Shown here: one piece after another, positions 11,330-22,388 of the stretch
Numbering within the stretch: the stretch's first letter is position 1
Layout of the letters: each line of letters opens with the position of its first letter
Origin: Chelydra serpentina
Taxonomy: Eukaryota; Chordata; Testudines; Chelydridae
NCBI GenBank assembly: GCA_037349315.1
Contig: JBAIAC010000001.1
Span: 3,100,001-3,164,000 of the forward strand
Length of the DNA: 64,000 nt
Reading direction: 5' to 3'
Notes under the pieces: model-generated
Database searches by the model: none
The model's input: the letters and a program-made list of their open reading frames with translations, nothing else
Told to the model about the DNA's origin: nothing
Translations under genes and position numbers: made by a program

Positions 11330-12610
11330 AGGAAGGCCATAAGGGACCACTAGATGATTTACTCTGACCTCATGCATATCACAGTCCATCTACACCTGCA
11401 CACTAAACCCAACCCCTGAAATTAGACCAAAGCATTACAGCCCACAGGAAACTAGACTATAGGCAGAGAATAGGAGGGACCGAGGTGCACCAGTGCCCAA
11501 GGCCCCAACAATGGTAGGGAAATGATTGAGATATACCCATATAACCCCAGCAAGTAATCCACACACTGCAAAGGAAGGTGAACAACCACTTAAGGTCATT
11601 GCTAACCTGACCCAGGGGGAAATTCCTTCCTAACCCCACATCTGATAATTAGTGAGACCCTTCTCCTGTGAGCAAGATCCATCCAGCCAAGCACTTAAGA
11701 TAGAACGCTTTGTGCCACCTTAGAGTCATGGCCCTCCCCATCTAATGTTCCATCTCCAGCTGTGGCCATCCGTGATGATGGGTTTTAAAAAACTCAAAAT
11801 ACATTGGAAGGGAAAAATCCCTTCCTGACCCCTCAAGTGGTCATCTGAAACCCTGAAGTGTGAGGTTTTAGAAACATAAGACACAAAGCGGAAATGAGCC
11901 CAGGGTTGCTGAACCCTGCTCCCTAGTATCACAAACTGTCATACAGTTGCATTCAAATTTATTCAGCTCTCTTTTAAAACTAATTGCCTCCACAGCTCCA
12001 ATTGGGAGGCTGTTCCAGAATCTTACTCCTCTGATAGTTAGAAACCTTCTAATTTCCATCCTGAATTTATGGCCAGATTATATCCATTTGTACTGGTGAC
12101 AACATTGTCCTTTAGGTTAAATAGCTTTTCACTCTCCTTGGTATTTACCCTTGTAATGTATTTATAGAAAACAATCATATAGTCTCAAAGCCTTCTTTTT
12201 GTTAAACTAAACAAGCCAAACTCTTCCAGTATCCTCTCATTAGAAGTCTTGCAATTCCCCGATCATCCTAGTAGCTCTTCTCTGCACCTATTTCAATTTA
12301 AATTAATCTTTCTTGTACCAAAATTATATACAGTATTCCAAATGAGGTCTTACTAGTCTCTTGTACAATGGCATTAATACTTCTCTATCTCTACTAGAAA
12401 TGCCTCGCCTAATACATTCTAAGGCTAGCATTTGTTTTTTTTCACAACTGTGTCACATTGATGGCTCAGCCATCCTATGATCCGACCTACACACCCAGAT
12501 CTCTCTCCTCTTCTGTCACTTCCAACTGATGAATCCTCAGCTTGTAGCGGGAATTCCACATTACTTACAAAACCAATTCTAAAATTGCATCATATTTTGT
12601 TGGTTCAGTG
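11330..12610 (-). mobile_element. Old CR1 LINE, 3' portion
   Basis: Read on the minus strand, the sequence follows the last part of CR1 ORF2 and its 3' UTR. The frame at 11868-12059 reads MEIRRFLTIRGVRFWNSLP, which corresponds to the IRRRFLTVRGVKFWNSLP segment of the CR1 at 33260-33320. The 3' end at about 11335-11400 has the pattern TCAGAGTAAATCATCTAGTG seen at CR1 termini. The remaining ORF2 is broken by many indels. It is 5'-truncated and clearly older than the CR1 copies at 38 and 42 kb. Confidence 0.75.
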
Positions 12611-12965
12611 ATGATTTGATGAAGAAAACCATCTATCACATGCAGGAACAAGAGGGCCCTACAAGGATAAATACCATTTATTCTCCAGTCTATATCCAGG
12701 CAGGATCTCCCATTATGGCACAGTGCCCCAAAGTACATCTCTAATAATGGTAAAGAGATTACTATCCTTATGTGGAGTCTGACCCTGGGTGTCTATAGCA
12801 AACCCCTAACACTATCCCAGTAGAACCTCTTTTACAATCCTTCCCTAAAGTGATTTTGGCCAAAACAGATTCCGTTTGTTCATACTAATCACCCATCACA
12901 GGGGAGGCGAGGGAGATTCTTGGACCTGAGAGGGACCCTAGGAGCACGTGCAGTGACAGTGGTGG
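12611..12965. other. No gene recognised
   Basis: No coding similarity and no element boundary seen. Confidence 0.4.
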
Positions 12966-12969
12966 GGGT

Positions 12970-13650
12970 GAACGTGCTGTGGTGGGGGGCTTGGGAGGGG
13001 GGCCCTCCCCCAGAGCTCGTTGCTGCCGGCGGGGAAAGGGCTCGGGGGAGTCCTCCTCTCTGGCCCGAGTCCCAGGGCATCCTGCCTGCACCCAAACTCA
13101 TCCCCAGCCCTGCCCCACCCCAGAGCCCACAACCTCATCCAGAACCTTCTCCCGCCCCCGCACCCGAACCCTCTGCCCTAGCCATGAGCCTCTCCAACAC
13201 CCCAAACACCTTATCCCCAGTCCCAGCCAGAGCCCTCATCCCCCCCGCACCCTAACACTCTGCCCAACCCTGAGCCCCCTCCTGCATCATGAACCCCTCA
13301 TCCCCAGCCCCACCCCACAGCCCTCACCTGACACCCCAACCCTCTACCATAGCCCTGAGCCCCCTCCAACACCCCAAACCCCTCATCCTCAGCCACACCC
13401 AAAACCCATCTCCAGCCACACCCCTGCACCCCATCACTCCCCCCAAATTCCCTCCCAGAGCCTGAACCCCCTCCCATACCCAAACTCCCTCCCAGAGCCT
13501 GCACCCCTCCTGCACCCCAATCTCCAGCCCAGGGCCTGCACCCCAGACCTCCTCCCCCACACAAACTCCCTCAAAGAGCCTTGGGCAGGGAGGGCAGAGT
13601 TTGGGTTGGGGCGGAGTTTGGGCATCACCAACATTTCTACAAACCTGCCA
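12970..13650 (+). repeat. GC-rich dispersed repeat with internal minisatellite, copy 1
   Basis: It starts with GCCCTCCCCCAGAGCTCGTT and continues into repeated units of the type CACCCCA-AACCC-CTCATCCCCAGCC. A second copy in the opposite orientation lies at 60745-61436 and shares both the unique leader and the units, so this is a dispersed element and not an isolated satellite. Proline-rich open frames across it reflect the repeat composition and are not genes. Confidence 0.75.
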
Positions 13651-13752
13651 CCCCTGAGCAGGGGGGACACACGACAGTCCCAGAGGGAGCTTCCTGCTCT
13701 CAGCTTGCTGATCTAATTAACAAGGTAGTGTACTTAAAGGGGAAATGTGCAT

Positions 13753-13755
<3 letters not shown>

Positions 13756-13828
<73 letters not shown>

Positions 13829-13842
13829 ACATACACACAGTG
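13756..13842. repeat. (CT)n(CA)n microsatellite
   Basis: A CT run changes into a CA run at about 13783. Confidence 0.95.
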
Positions 13843-14056
13843 TGAGTCTCTGTCTCTGTCTGCCCTCCCTCCTTTTCTGCTGCCTTGTAGAGTGTGAGAG
13901 TTCACCCTTGAGGGCTCAGCCAATTGCTAGTTCATCATTTAGCAGTAAGGCATACCTTGGGAAATATCCCACCCTCTGACTTCACCACCTCAACCAAGCT
14001 TCAGAATCATCATTGCTGTGTACCAGTATTAAATTGTTTGTTTAAAACTTATACTG

Positions 14057-14117
14057 TGTGTGTATATATATAATATAATATAATTAATTATAATTAATTA
14101 TAATTAATATAATATAG
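14057..14117. repeat. AT-rich simple repeat (TATA / TAATTA units)
   Basis: Alternating TATA, ATAATA and TTAATTATAA units. Confidence 0.85.
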
Positions 14118-14382
14118 TCTTTTGTCTGGTGAACATTTTTTCCCTGGAACCTACCCCCCCCCCCAATTTACATTAATTCTTATGAGGAAATTGGATTCGG
14201 TTAACATCATTTCGCTTAAAGTCGCATTTTTCAGGAACATAACATAACATAACATTAACTACAACGTTAAGTAAGGAGTTCCTGTAACAGTTTCTGGGAA
14301 GCTGTCTTGTACAGCATTGTTGAATTCACCTTATAAAGAAGACTTGTTTCTAAAGTTACACATTTCAGCAAAACGAAAATAA

Positions 14383-14470
14383 GAAAGAAAAACTTGTAGC
14401 ACTTTAGAGACTAACAAATTTATTTCAGCATAAGCTTTCGTGGGTTAATACCCACTTCATCGGATGCATT
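14383..14470 (-). mobile_element. Retroelement fragment with hammerhead-ribozyme-like core
   Basis: The minus strand reads CCGATGA (14463-14457), then a hairpin with arms GTGGG and CCCAC (14455-14451 and 14444-14440), then GAAA (14439-14436), then GCTTATGC. This is the order of a type I hammerhead: core box, stem II, GAAA box, and a tiny stem III of GC/GC closed by TTAT. The adjoining ATTTGTTAGTCTCTAAAGTG is a very common reptile repeat. Hammerheads are known in Penelope-like retroelements, so I infer that class. The canonical CUGAUGA reads CCGAUGA here, and the base before the expected cleavage site is G, so self-cleavage is unlikely for this copy. Confidence 0.5.
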
Positions 14471-14789
14471 TCAGCAAGTAGTATTTATAGCATGATTTTA
14501 AAAGTTACAAAACTCTTTCCATGTCACTAAAATTCAACTCACCAGTTCCTTAATTTGCTGTTCTGTACCTTTCTTATCTTTGTTTTGGATACTAGTATTT
14601 CAAGAACCGGTCTGAAAGCTATCTCCCCAGTTTGTACAAGGGCCGAACCTTAATGTGTTTTGCCTTTGAGAAGCTTCTTATTTTCTAATGCCAAAGATGA
14701 TGTTAGCTGGGCAAAGTGTTGTGGGATACTTAGCATAAGTGAACAGGATTATGAAAAGACGTAGGCCAATTCAGGTCATGTAAACTAGA

Positions 14790-15345
14790 AGTAATTCTTC
14801 CTCTCTACTCCGCGCTGATTAGGCCTCAACTGAAGTATTGTGTCCAGTTCTGGGCCCCACATTTCAGGAAAGATGTGGACAAATTGGAGAAAGAGACAAA
14901 GAGAAGGACAACAAAAATGATTAAAGGGCTAGAAAACATGACCTATGAGGGAAGATTGAAAAAAATGGGTTTGTTTAGTCTGGAAAAGAGAAGACTGAGA
15001 AGGGACATTATAATAGTTTTCAAGTACATAAAAGGTTGTTACAAGGAGGAGGAAGAAAAAATGTTCTTCTTAACCTCTGAGGATAGGATAAGAAGCAATG
15101 GACTTAAACTACAGCAAGGGAAGTTTAGGTTGGACATAAGGAAAAACTTCCTGTCAGAGTGGTTAAGTGCTGGAATAAATTGCCTAAGAAGGTTGTGGAA
15201 TCTCCATCATTGGGGATTTTTTTAAGAGCAGTTTGGACAAACACCTGTCAGGGATGGTCTAGATAATACTTAGTCCTGCCTTGAGTGCAGGGCACTGGAC
15301 AAGATGACCTCTCAAGGTCCCTTCCAGTTCTATGATTCTATGATT
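14790..15345 (+). mobile_element. 5'-truncated CR1, ORF2 end and 3' UTR
   Basis: The frame from 14875 reads through KRRTTKMIKGLENMTYEGRL and [11 protein letters not shown], the conserved C-terminal tail of CR1 ORF2 after the reverse transcriptase. The 3' end carries CAAGGTCCCTTCCAGTTCTA and TGATTCTATGATT, the CR1 terminal octamer repeat. Everything upstream of the final ORF2 segment is missing. Confidence 0.88.
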
Positions 15346-15349
15346 CATT

Positions 15350-16655
15350 GGGGGCAATGGTGTCAGTACAGTCCTCGAATTGCCCACACAAGCATAAAAT
15401 GGCTGCGTAGAAATCCTCACGGTGTTTTTATTAGCACATACATACTGTAATCATTCCAGACTGCACATCTGTGGAAGCAATTAAATGAATGTGTTCTTAA
15501 ACACCATTCAAAGTTTGGGTCTCCCAAAGATTAGAGGGTGCCTTACACAACCTTGGATAAAACTTGCAGTTTTGACAGGTTGATACCAGTTTGACTCGCA
15601 TCACATCAATAGTTTCGTCTCTAGTTCTACACAATTTTTTTTTAAAAAGACAAACCAACAAAACCTAGAAACGTTTTTTAAAAGGGCGGGGGGGGGGAGT
15701 CATCTCTGGAACTATTTGCTAAAATGACACCAAAATTGGGTCATAAGCCTATCCTGCACTGTGCTGAGGCAACCAAATTTCAAAGGAATCCAAATAAGCG
15801 TGACCATTTTAGAGGACCTAGAAAGGATGTTGTGATGCATCCCACTATAATTTAGCTAGATTAAAGCTGTCTTGGGTATCTCTACAAATGTTGCAATCAT
15901 GCCTCCCAATAGCGTAGCCATATCCTTAGGTTATTGTGACATTCCCTAGGGTACAATCTGGACTTAAGGACAGCTGTGCCCCCTTAACTCTCCAGTCTGA
16001 GGTGCCTCTTACACTACTGCACTGTGAGGATAACCACAGCGTATAGCATGCAAAATCACTCCTGGCTGAATATATGAGTGCTTATAGCAAGTGTAGCCTT
16101 CTCTATTGATTGTGTATTGATTATATTGATTACTTGAGAATTCCCAGTTATCAGTTTGTGGGTTGACAGATTCTTGTCTCAAGATCAGGCTCAGTATTAT
16201 TCTAATTATTATTTATATAGTTGGGGACCCCAATGTGCACAGCTGCAATATTTGAACTATAGGAACTCTTCTATATTTACAAATACTTTATTAATACATT
16301 TAGCACAGTCACAAATACCCCAACTCAGTAAGGTAGACAGAGCTACTATGCAACGTACAGCTGTAAATCCATATACTCAAACCATGCCTTGCAGAAAAAC
16401 CTAAAATTTTAGCCATAGTCTTCCTCATCACTATCATATTCCCACATCACCAATGGTCATCATTCTGACACCTTCCCCAGGCTACAGCTCTCTCTCTCCT
16501 ACTGCCCCTAGGCTGGGATGCAAATTTTATAATATGTTACGCTGACAGCAGTATGTCTGATGCATATTCAGTAGGGGTTCTCCACCTTTTCCTTATTTGT
16601 ATTTCCTCACCTTACCAGTGTGGAGTGTCTTTTTCTATAGTTTATCAATTATTTC
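15350..16655. other. No gene; possible LTR-like start near 15938
   Basis: TGTGACATTCCCTAGGGTAC at 15938 resembles the beginning of a reptile LTR-like repeat, but I cannot define an end. A poly-T/poly-A tract (15631-15650) and a poly-G tract (15685-15700) lie upstream. No coding similarity. Confidence 0.35.
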
Positions 16656-16660
16656 AACTT

Positions 16661-16806
16661 GTTATCATATATGCCAATTCGTTGCCATGGCTCTCTTGTG
16701 GTTAGGTATCTGCGGATGTAACCCATGCACCTGTTATGTATATCAATTCATTGCCATGATACTCTTGTGTTTGGACTCATGTTCCTGTGGTCAGAATTTC
16801 CCTTTA
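16661..16806. repeat. About 70-bp imperfect tandem duplication
   Basis: CCAATTCGTTGCCATGGCTC followed by TCTTGTGG (16673-16700) recurs about 70 bp later as TCAATTCATTGCCATGATAC followed by TCTTGTGT. Two diverged units. Confidence 0.6.
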
Positions 16807-17032
16807 ACACTCTGTTTTCAGCTCCCCAATACATGGAGTTTTCCATTTGGCTGTTTATCTGTTTGAAGTTTATCTGTTCAAAGTTCATAGGCTTCAAGCC
16901 TTATGTTAACTAAGCTAACTGATGAAGCTAATGCCTTACAGAATACAGGTCTGTAGGTTCCTTGCATTGCTCCTGAATACAATAAAGGCGAGATAGCCTT
17001 ATGGGCTACACCAGCCACTCCTGAATTATATT

Positions 17033-17885
17033 GCAGTGACACCAGCAGACTCCCAGGCCCAGACTTGTCTCCAGAAATATGCGTCTTGTACTGCCCAGCT
17101 CTTTACTTCTGGATAACACAAGCTCACAGAAAGTCTGTCATTTCATTAATAAAAAATGATATGTACAAACACTGCTATACAAATGGAGATTCCCAAGTAC
17201 TTGAATCTCAACACACAAGCTTAGATAGAACAACAAAACAAGTTTATTAACTACAGAAAGATAATGTTTAAGTGATTGCAAGTAAGAGGCATAAAAGTCA
17301 GAATTGGTTACAAAGAAATAAAAGCTAAAATGAAAACTAATACCTAACATAATAAGCTAAATGAATTCAAAGCAAAAGGTTTTCTCACCAGATACTTTTA
17401 CTGGCTGAACTCCTTCCCCAGATCAGTGCTCCTTCAGGTGTTGTTGATATCATGAGCAGAGAGAAAGGGAGGAGAGAAGTGATTTGTGTCCTCTGTTTCT
17501 CATTTTTATATCTTTTCTTCCTCTTTGAGAATCATCTCCAGCTGGGGTTCAGACAACAGGAAGTCTGTCTGCCAAGATGTAAATTTATTGCTCACACCCT
17601 TCCTGCCAAATAATGGCCGCCTACTCAGGTGATAGTACATTTGATTTTGTTGACACCTGGCTGAGGTGTTGACTAGGCTTTGTCTCTGAGAAACTGATTT
17701 GGGCTGTTCCCTAGATTCGGATATGCCTTAATAACATCATACAGTAGGATCTTATAACTTTCCATACAGTGTTGCCACACATATTTTAACAAGACAATAA
17801 TGATCAGTGCATGATGAGTTGTCCAATGATATCTCACAAGGCATACTTTGTACAAAATGAATCATAATCTTGTAAAAGTGGTGAA
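17033..17885. mobile_element. LTR-like dispersed repeat
   Basis: The block begins near TGACACCAGCAGACTCCCAG and ends near GGCATACTTTGTACAAAATG. I recognise both from abundant turtle LTR-like repeats. It has no open frame with retroviral similarity. A target duplication was not resolved, and the 5' boundary may extend to 15938. Confidence 0.45.
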
Positions 17886-17890
17886 CATAA

Positions 17891-18161
17891 GGGTATGTTT
17901 ACAGTATGAACTGAGGGTGTGATTCCAAGCTTATGTGGACATATTTGTGCTAGCGCTCATCTTGCATGCTAAAAATAATAGTGTAGCTGCAGTCGCTGCC
18001 TTGAGCACATATCCACAAGATTCAGGAGGGCTTGTAGTTGGGGTGGCTAGCCCGTGCTACCACGGTTACACTAATATTTTTAGCATGATAACACACATCA
18101 GAGCTAGTGCAAGTACATCTGTATAAGATGGGAATTGCACCCCAAGCATGTAGTATACAGG
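17891..18161. mobile_element. Harbinger-type MITE, degenerate
   Basis: It starts GGGTATGTTTACAG after TAA and ends near TAGTATACAGG before TAG, a plausible 3-bp target duplication with one change. The interior GGCTAGCCCGTGCTACCACG and TATTTTTAGCATG are familiar from turtle MITEs. Non-coding. Confidence 0.5.
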
Positions 18162-18164
18162 TAG

Positions 18165-19105
18165 CAGCCAGTGCATAGTAGAGAATCCTTGAGGTTCCTA
18201 TAACAGCAACCATGTGGGTCATGGGGTCCACTATGTGAAGGCCTTGCTTGTGTGGATAGAGCTCTTTCATTTGAATAGTCTCACTGAAGTCATCAGGACT
18301 TTGTACATGTCCATTAATGTACAGGAAAGTTTGCAGTATCAGATCAATGGTTAATACACTTTGTCAGGGAGTTTTGGCATAGCAAGTTTCTGCATATGAT
18401 ACTTTGTATGAGATACACAGGGAATATTAACCCTTCACCTGGGCATTATTATGTTTAGAAATAGTAGTGTGCAGCATCTGTGAAATTTTCAGATTGATTT
18501 CATGCAGGACAATGCAGCTGGGAGAAAGGTGAAATTGATCAAAGTAAGAAGGTGAAGCAGTCATTTATAAGAACTATTGACATCATTCTTCTTATCCTAG
18601 TATGCCAAAGGCCTGATCATGCTACTATTGAAGTCAATAGCAAAACTCTCATTGACTTCAATGCCAGTAGGCCCTGAAGGAGTATACTTCTAACCTTTTT
18701 ATCTTTATAAGTAATTAGTGTTTCAGCTGCATGATTGCTCTTGGGTCATTTTCCATCTACTTCTTCTCCTGTCCTCCATTTATGTATGAGGCAGTGGTCA
18801 GGGAACATATTAGTTGATTTAGGATAAGAATGAGTTTGCAGTCAAATACTTAGATACAGCACACTGGAATTTCAACTTCTCCAGGCTTTTATGCCTCAAA
18901 TACTTTCTGAATACCTCAAAGCGAAATATATTTTCAAATAATTACATTAGCCATTTCCTCCTTACCTTTACTGTTTTTATCTCTCTCCTTGGTTGATTAT
19001 TTAAATGGATATCTTGAGCAATTATTATAGCACAACAACAATTATTGAGATACTATCATTCCTGGCTAAATGCTTCAGAATCAGAGGACACAAAAGTAAT
19101 AATTT
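18165..19105. other. No gene; foldback relic at 18610-18673
   Basis: The only structure is an inverted pair, GGCCTGATC ... ATTGAAGTCAAT against ATTGACTTCAAT ... AGTAGGCC, a decayed palindromic MITE. The rest shows nothing recognisable. Confidence 0.5.
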
Positions 19106-19509
19106 CAAAGGCTTTGTCTACACTACAGAATTTTGGTGACAAAAGTCAGCTTTCATCTACAAAACTGTGGAGGTGTACACAATACAATGCTCTTTCCACC
19201 GACAAAATTCTCCTGCTTTGCTGACAAAATAAAACCACCTTAACGAGAAGTGTAGAGCTTTTTGTTGCAAAGTTAGATCAACAAAATGTCTTTGTAGACA
19301 CTATGCTTGGTTATATTGCCATAAATGGCCTCCAGGAGGTGTCCCACAATGCCCATCATAACCACTCTGGTCAACAATTCGAACTCCGCTGCCCTGCAGC
19401 CAGGTAAATAACCATCTGCCCCTCCCACTTTAAAGGCCCAGGAATTTTTGAAATTCCACTTCCTGTTTGCTTGGCATGGAGACCTCACATCACATCTTCC
19501 CAGCTGACC

Positions 19510-21867
19510 ATGGCAGCTCCACGCAGCAAACATTCTCCCGCTAGGAGCACATCTGAGTTGGATCTGCTGAGTCTGTGGGGAGAGGAGGCTATGCAGTCCC
19601 AGCTCCATTCCTGTCATAGGAACTTCGATACCTACAGTCAGATTTCTCATGGCATGTTGGATAAGGGCTACAAACAGGACACACATCAGTGCTGTGCAAA
19701 GGTAAAGGAGCTCAGGCGGAAGACAAGGGAGTCAAACTGTCACTCTGGTGTTGTGCTGAAGCCCTGCTTCTGTAAGAAGATGGACACCAGCCTCAGAGGT
19801 GATCCCACCTCCATCGCCAAGACCCCTGTGGATACTTTGGCGGGGCTGGAGACAGCGGACTCAACTCTGAGGTTGAAGTGGTGGATGAGGGAGTGGAGTT
19901 GGATGATGAGATGGGACAGGCGGCAGGGTCCCATGGTGAGACAGGACGTCTTCTTGATCCCGGAGGGTTTGAACCACTCACAGAACTCCAGCTCTGGTTC
20001 ACATGATGCAGGAGAGGGGAGCTCTGGTAAGTGATCATTTTGAACTGAGTTGAGCTGCTCGGTTACCTGAGGTAGAGCTGTCCTTTGCTTTGTTATATGC
20101 TAGAAGTGGGCTGTCAAGGCTGAATCCCCGCTCTGTCACTCCAAGTGCAGAAATTGGGGGCCTGCAAGGATTCTAAAAATTAATACTTGCCACTCCAGGC
20201 TTGTATTAAACTCCCAAGTTTACAGCTTTTCTCTGCCTTGGCTTGGTAAACGCTGCAACCACTCAAATGCAAAAAAAAAACCCCAAAATGCAAAACAATC
20301 CTTGGACCCAAGAAGGAGCACTTATGAATTCCTCCCTGTGGGGTACCCTCAAGCCCTTTCACCACCCCCACCACCCTGAGGAAGAGCTGAAAAAGAAATA
20401 AAAGGAAATTAGCTGTTGCCCCCAGCTCATCAAACAACATATGCATAAACCTCTTAGGACACCAAAAATTCAATCGTGTTCTTAAAAAAGATAAATGTTA
20501 TTAAAAACAAAAAGAAAGAAAATACATCTGGAACTTAGGCTTTTGCTAGATTTTAAACGAGCAATTCCAAAATCAAGCACCCAAAATAGCTATCTTGGGG
20601 GTTAAGCTTAAAGGTTACAAGCAAACAAAAGCATCTGGGGTTAGCACAGAGGAGATCCACAAGCCAAAATAAGAAATAAACCTGATAGCGTCTAACTAAA
20701 CATTCCCTATCCAAATTATTTCTTCTAGGTATGGAAAATACTTTTTCATACCTGGTTCAAACCTTACCCAGCATTTCTGCTAATAGCATTGCTTCTCCAT
20801 GTCCCTGCAGCCCAGAGAACAACAGACAAAGGGGAAGTTTCTTTCCCAATTTTAAAAAGTTCTACCTTCCCATTAGCTCTTTTGGTCAGGTGCCCATTCC
20901 TTTTCTTTTACTTGTGGGCTTGTTAAGCCTTTACAGGTAAAGCAAACAGAGAACAGACCAAGAGGGATTTTACAGATAACTGGCTGGCTGGATGTCCATC
21001 AAAGGGAGATATTCCCCGCCACTTCATGTATCACATGGGCGAAGGGATAGAAATATACAAGCCTAGCTGTGATTCCATCTGCTTCACATTCCCCTGTGCA
21101 GCTACACAGTTGGGGCCCTGAGGAACAGGCTGCTGATGCACACCGAGATTTCACAGGAATCCTCCAGAGAGATCTCTAGGAAACTTTCCTGGAGGTACTC
21201 GCCAATCCTCTGCTAAAGGTTCCTTGGCAGAGCTGCTTTGTTCCTTCCTTCATTGTAGCAAACTTTCCTGTGCCAGTTGGCAATCACTTGTGCAGAGACC
21301 AAGGCGCACACAGGTGACCAGCATAGGTACCCATTCTGAAGCCACATGCATGCAGAAGATGCATCCTCGTATTGCTGCTTACCCTCCGGAGTAAGATATT
21401 GGCTACAATTACTCCCGCCTGTGGAAAATGGTGGCAGAATTTACAATATTGTCCCTAATCATTTGCTGTGATCCCCTTAAAAATACACCAAGATTCTTTG
21501 CCTCATCATGAGTTCAGCCCCGGGTGAACTCACCATGTTTAGGTTGTTCGCCGAGCTGTGTGCTTGCCAAGGGACAGTGAGAAATAGGTGGCTTCTAAAA
21601 AACTCAGGCTTCTATTTATTGTTTCTTGTGCTTGTGCTTATTGTTTTTTGTGATTCTGCAGATGTAGGCTTCAGGGGAATCCCTTACACACCAGAAGAGT
21701 GCCTCTGCCAGATAAGGAAGCCACTGAGGAGCAGCAAGGAGGACATATTCCGAGAGGTACTGCAATCCTCTGATGCTGCAGAACAAGAACACAGGGCATG
21801 GAAAGAGACAGTTAATGGAAATTTAAAAATAGGCAGGAGAGGAACCAGGGTCACAAGTGAATTTTAG
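19510..21867 (+). CDS. Harbinger ORF1, Myb/SANT (trihelix)-like DNA-binding protein, two exons
   Basis: Exon 1 runs 19510-20026 and exon 2 runs 21662-21867. The donor is G|GTAAGT at 20026/20027. The acceptor is a T-rich tract ending in CAG at 21661. Joining them keeps one frame (517 + 206 nt = 241 codons with stop), and the junction codon reads GAT. I chose ATG 19510 because the domain starts just after it. Residues about 15-100 match the trihelix of vertebrate Harbinger partner proteins (LLSLWGEEAMQSQL, HRNFDTYSQI, CCAKVKELRRKTRE). One conserved Trp before the first helix is replaced. Exon 2 has the usual basic KEDIFREVLQSS segment. The expected C-terminal EEQMEMLKCLMALQ piece lies out of frame at about 21893-21975, so the protein is shortened. 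In the family this protein binds element ends and helps bring the transposase to the nucleus and DNA. Expression is unknown. Confidence 0.65.
20112..21035. mobile_element. Solo LTR inserted in the Harbinger ORF1 intron
   Basis: It begins TGTCAAGGCTGAATCCCC and ends CATGTATCACA, giving TG...CA ends. It is flanked by the perfect 5-bp duplication TGGGC (20107-20111 and 21036-21040). I recognise it as an abundant turtle LTR sequence. There are no internal genes, so it formed by recombination between the two LTRs of a provirus-like element. A 5-bp duplication fits either Gypsy or some endogenous retroviruses. I do not assign the family or the orientation. Confidence 0.85.
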
Positions 21868-22195
21868 TGGGCCAGGAGGGGATCATAAAAGTGATGGAGG
21901 AGCAAATGGAGATGCTGAAGTGCCTAATGGCTCTTCAGGGAGAATACATGCAAGCTTGCCCCTCCGCCCCTAGCTGATACAGAACTGCTTGCCATGTCCT
22001 CCCCAAACTCCTCCCATACATTCTTTGCATGTTCCCATCCCTTTGCAGTACCCCGTTCACTCCACCCCTTTGGACAGCTTCCAAAATGATAGCTGGAGTT
22101 AAACAAAGCTATGGGTGCCTCCGTCGGGATAGTGCTTTTCTCAGTGTTATGTCCCTTTCAACAAAACATTTTCTGTGCGTTGTTTATTGCTATTT

Positions 22196-22233
22196 AATAA
22201 AAAACAGTCTCTGAAACATAGCCAATCTTTATT
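22196..22233. promoter_or_regulatory. Convergent polyadenylation signals, Harbinger copy 1
   Basis: AATAAA at 22196-22201 serves the + strand ORF1. TTTATT at 22228-22233 (AATAAA on minus) serves the transposase. The gap between them is 26 bp, identical to the arrangement in the second Harbinger element at 52242-52279. Confidence 0.6.
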
Positions 22234-22388
22234 TGTCTCCTACACACAGGGGTTGCTGCTAGAAATAATACACAGTGGTAACTGGCACATTTGCAGACTA
22301 CAAATTACAGTCAGGAAGCAATCATCAAAGTTTTTATGCAAAGTGGCAAGTTAACAAAGCATGGCAGAGTGCTGTCTAGAATGACACA

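Noticed and set aside
12979..13716. 245-codon proline-rich open frame
   Set aside because: Lies wholly in the GC-rich minisatellite. Several frames on both strands are open for compositional reasons, and the same repeat occurs at 60745-61436.
19110..19112. 3-bp target duplication of the first Harbinger copy
   Set aside because: The left flank reads AAA and the right flank TGA at the best terminal alignment. I could not defend any TTA/TAA pair.
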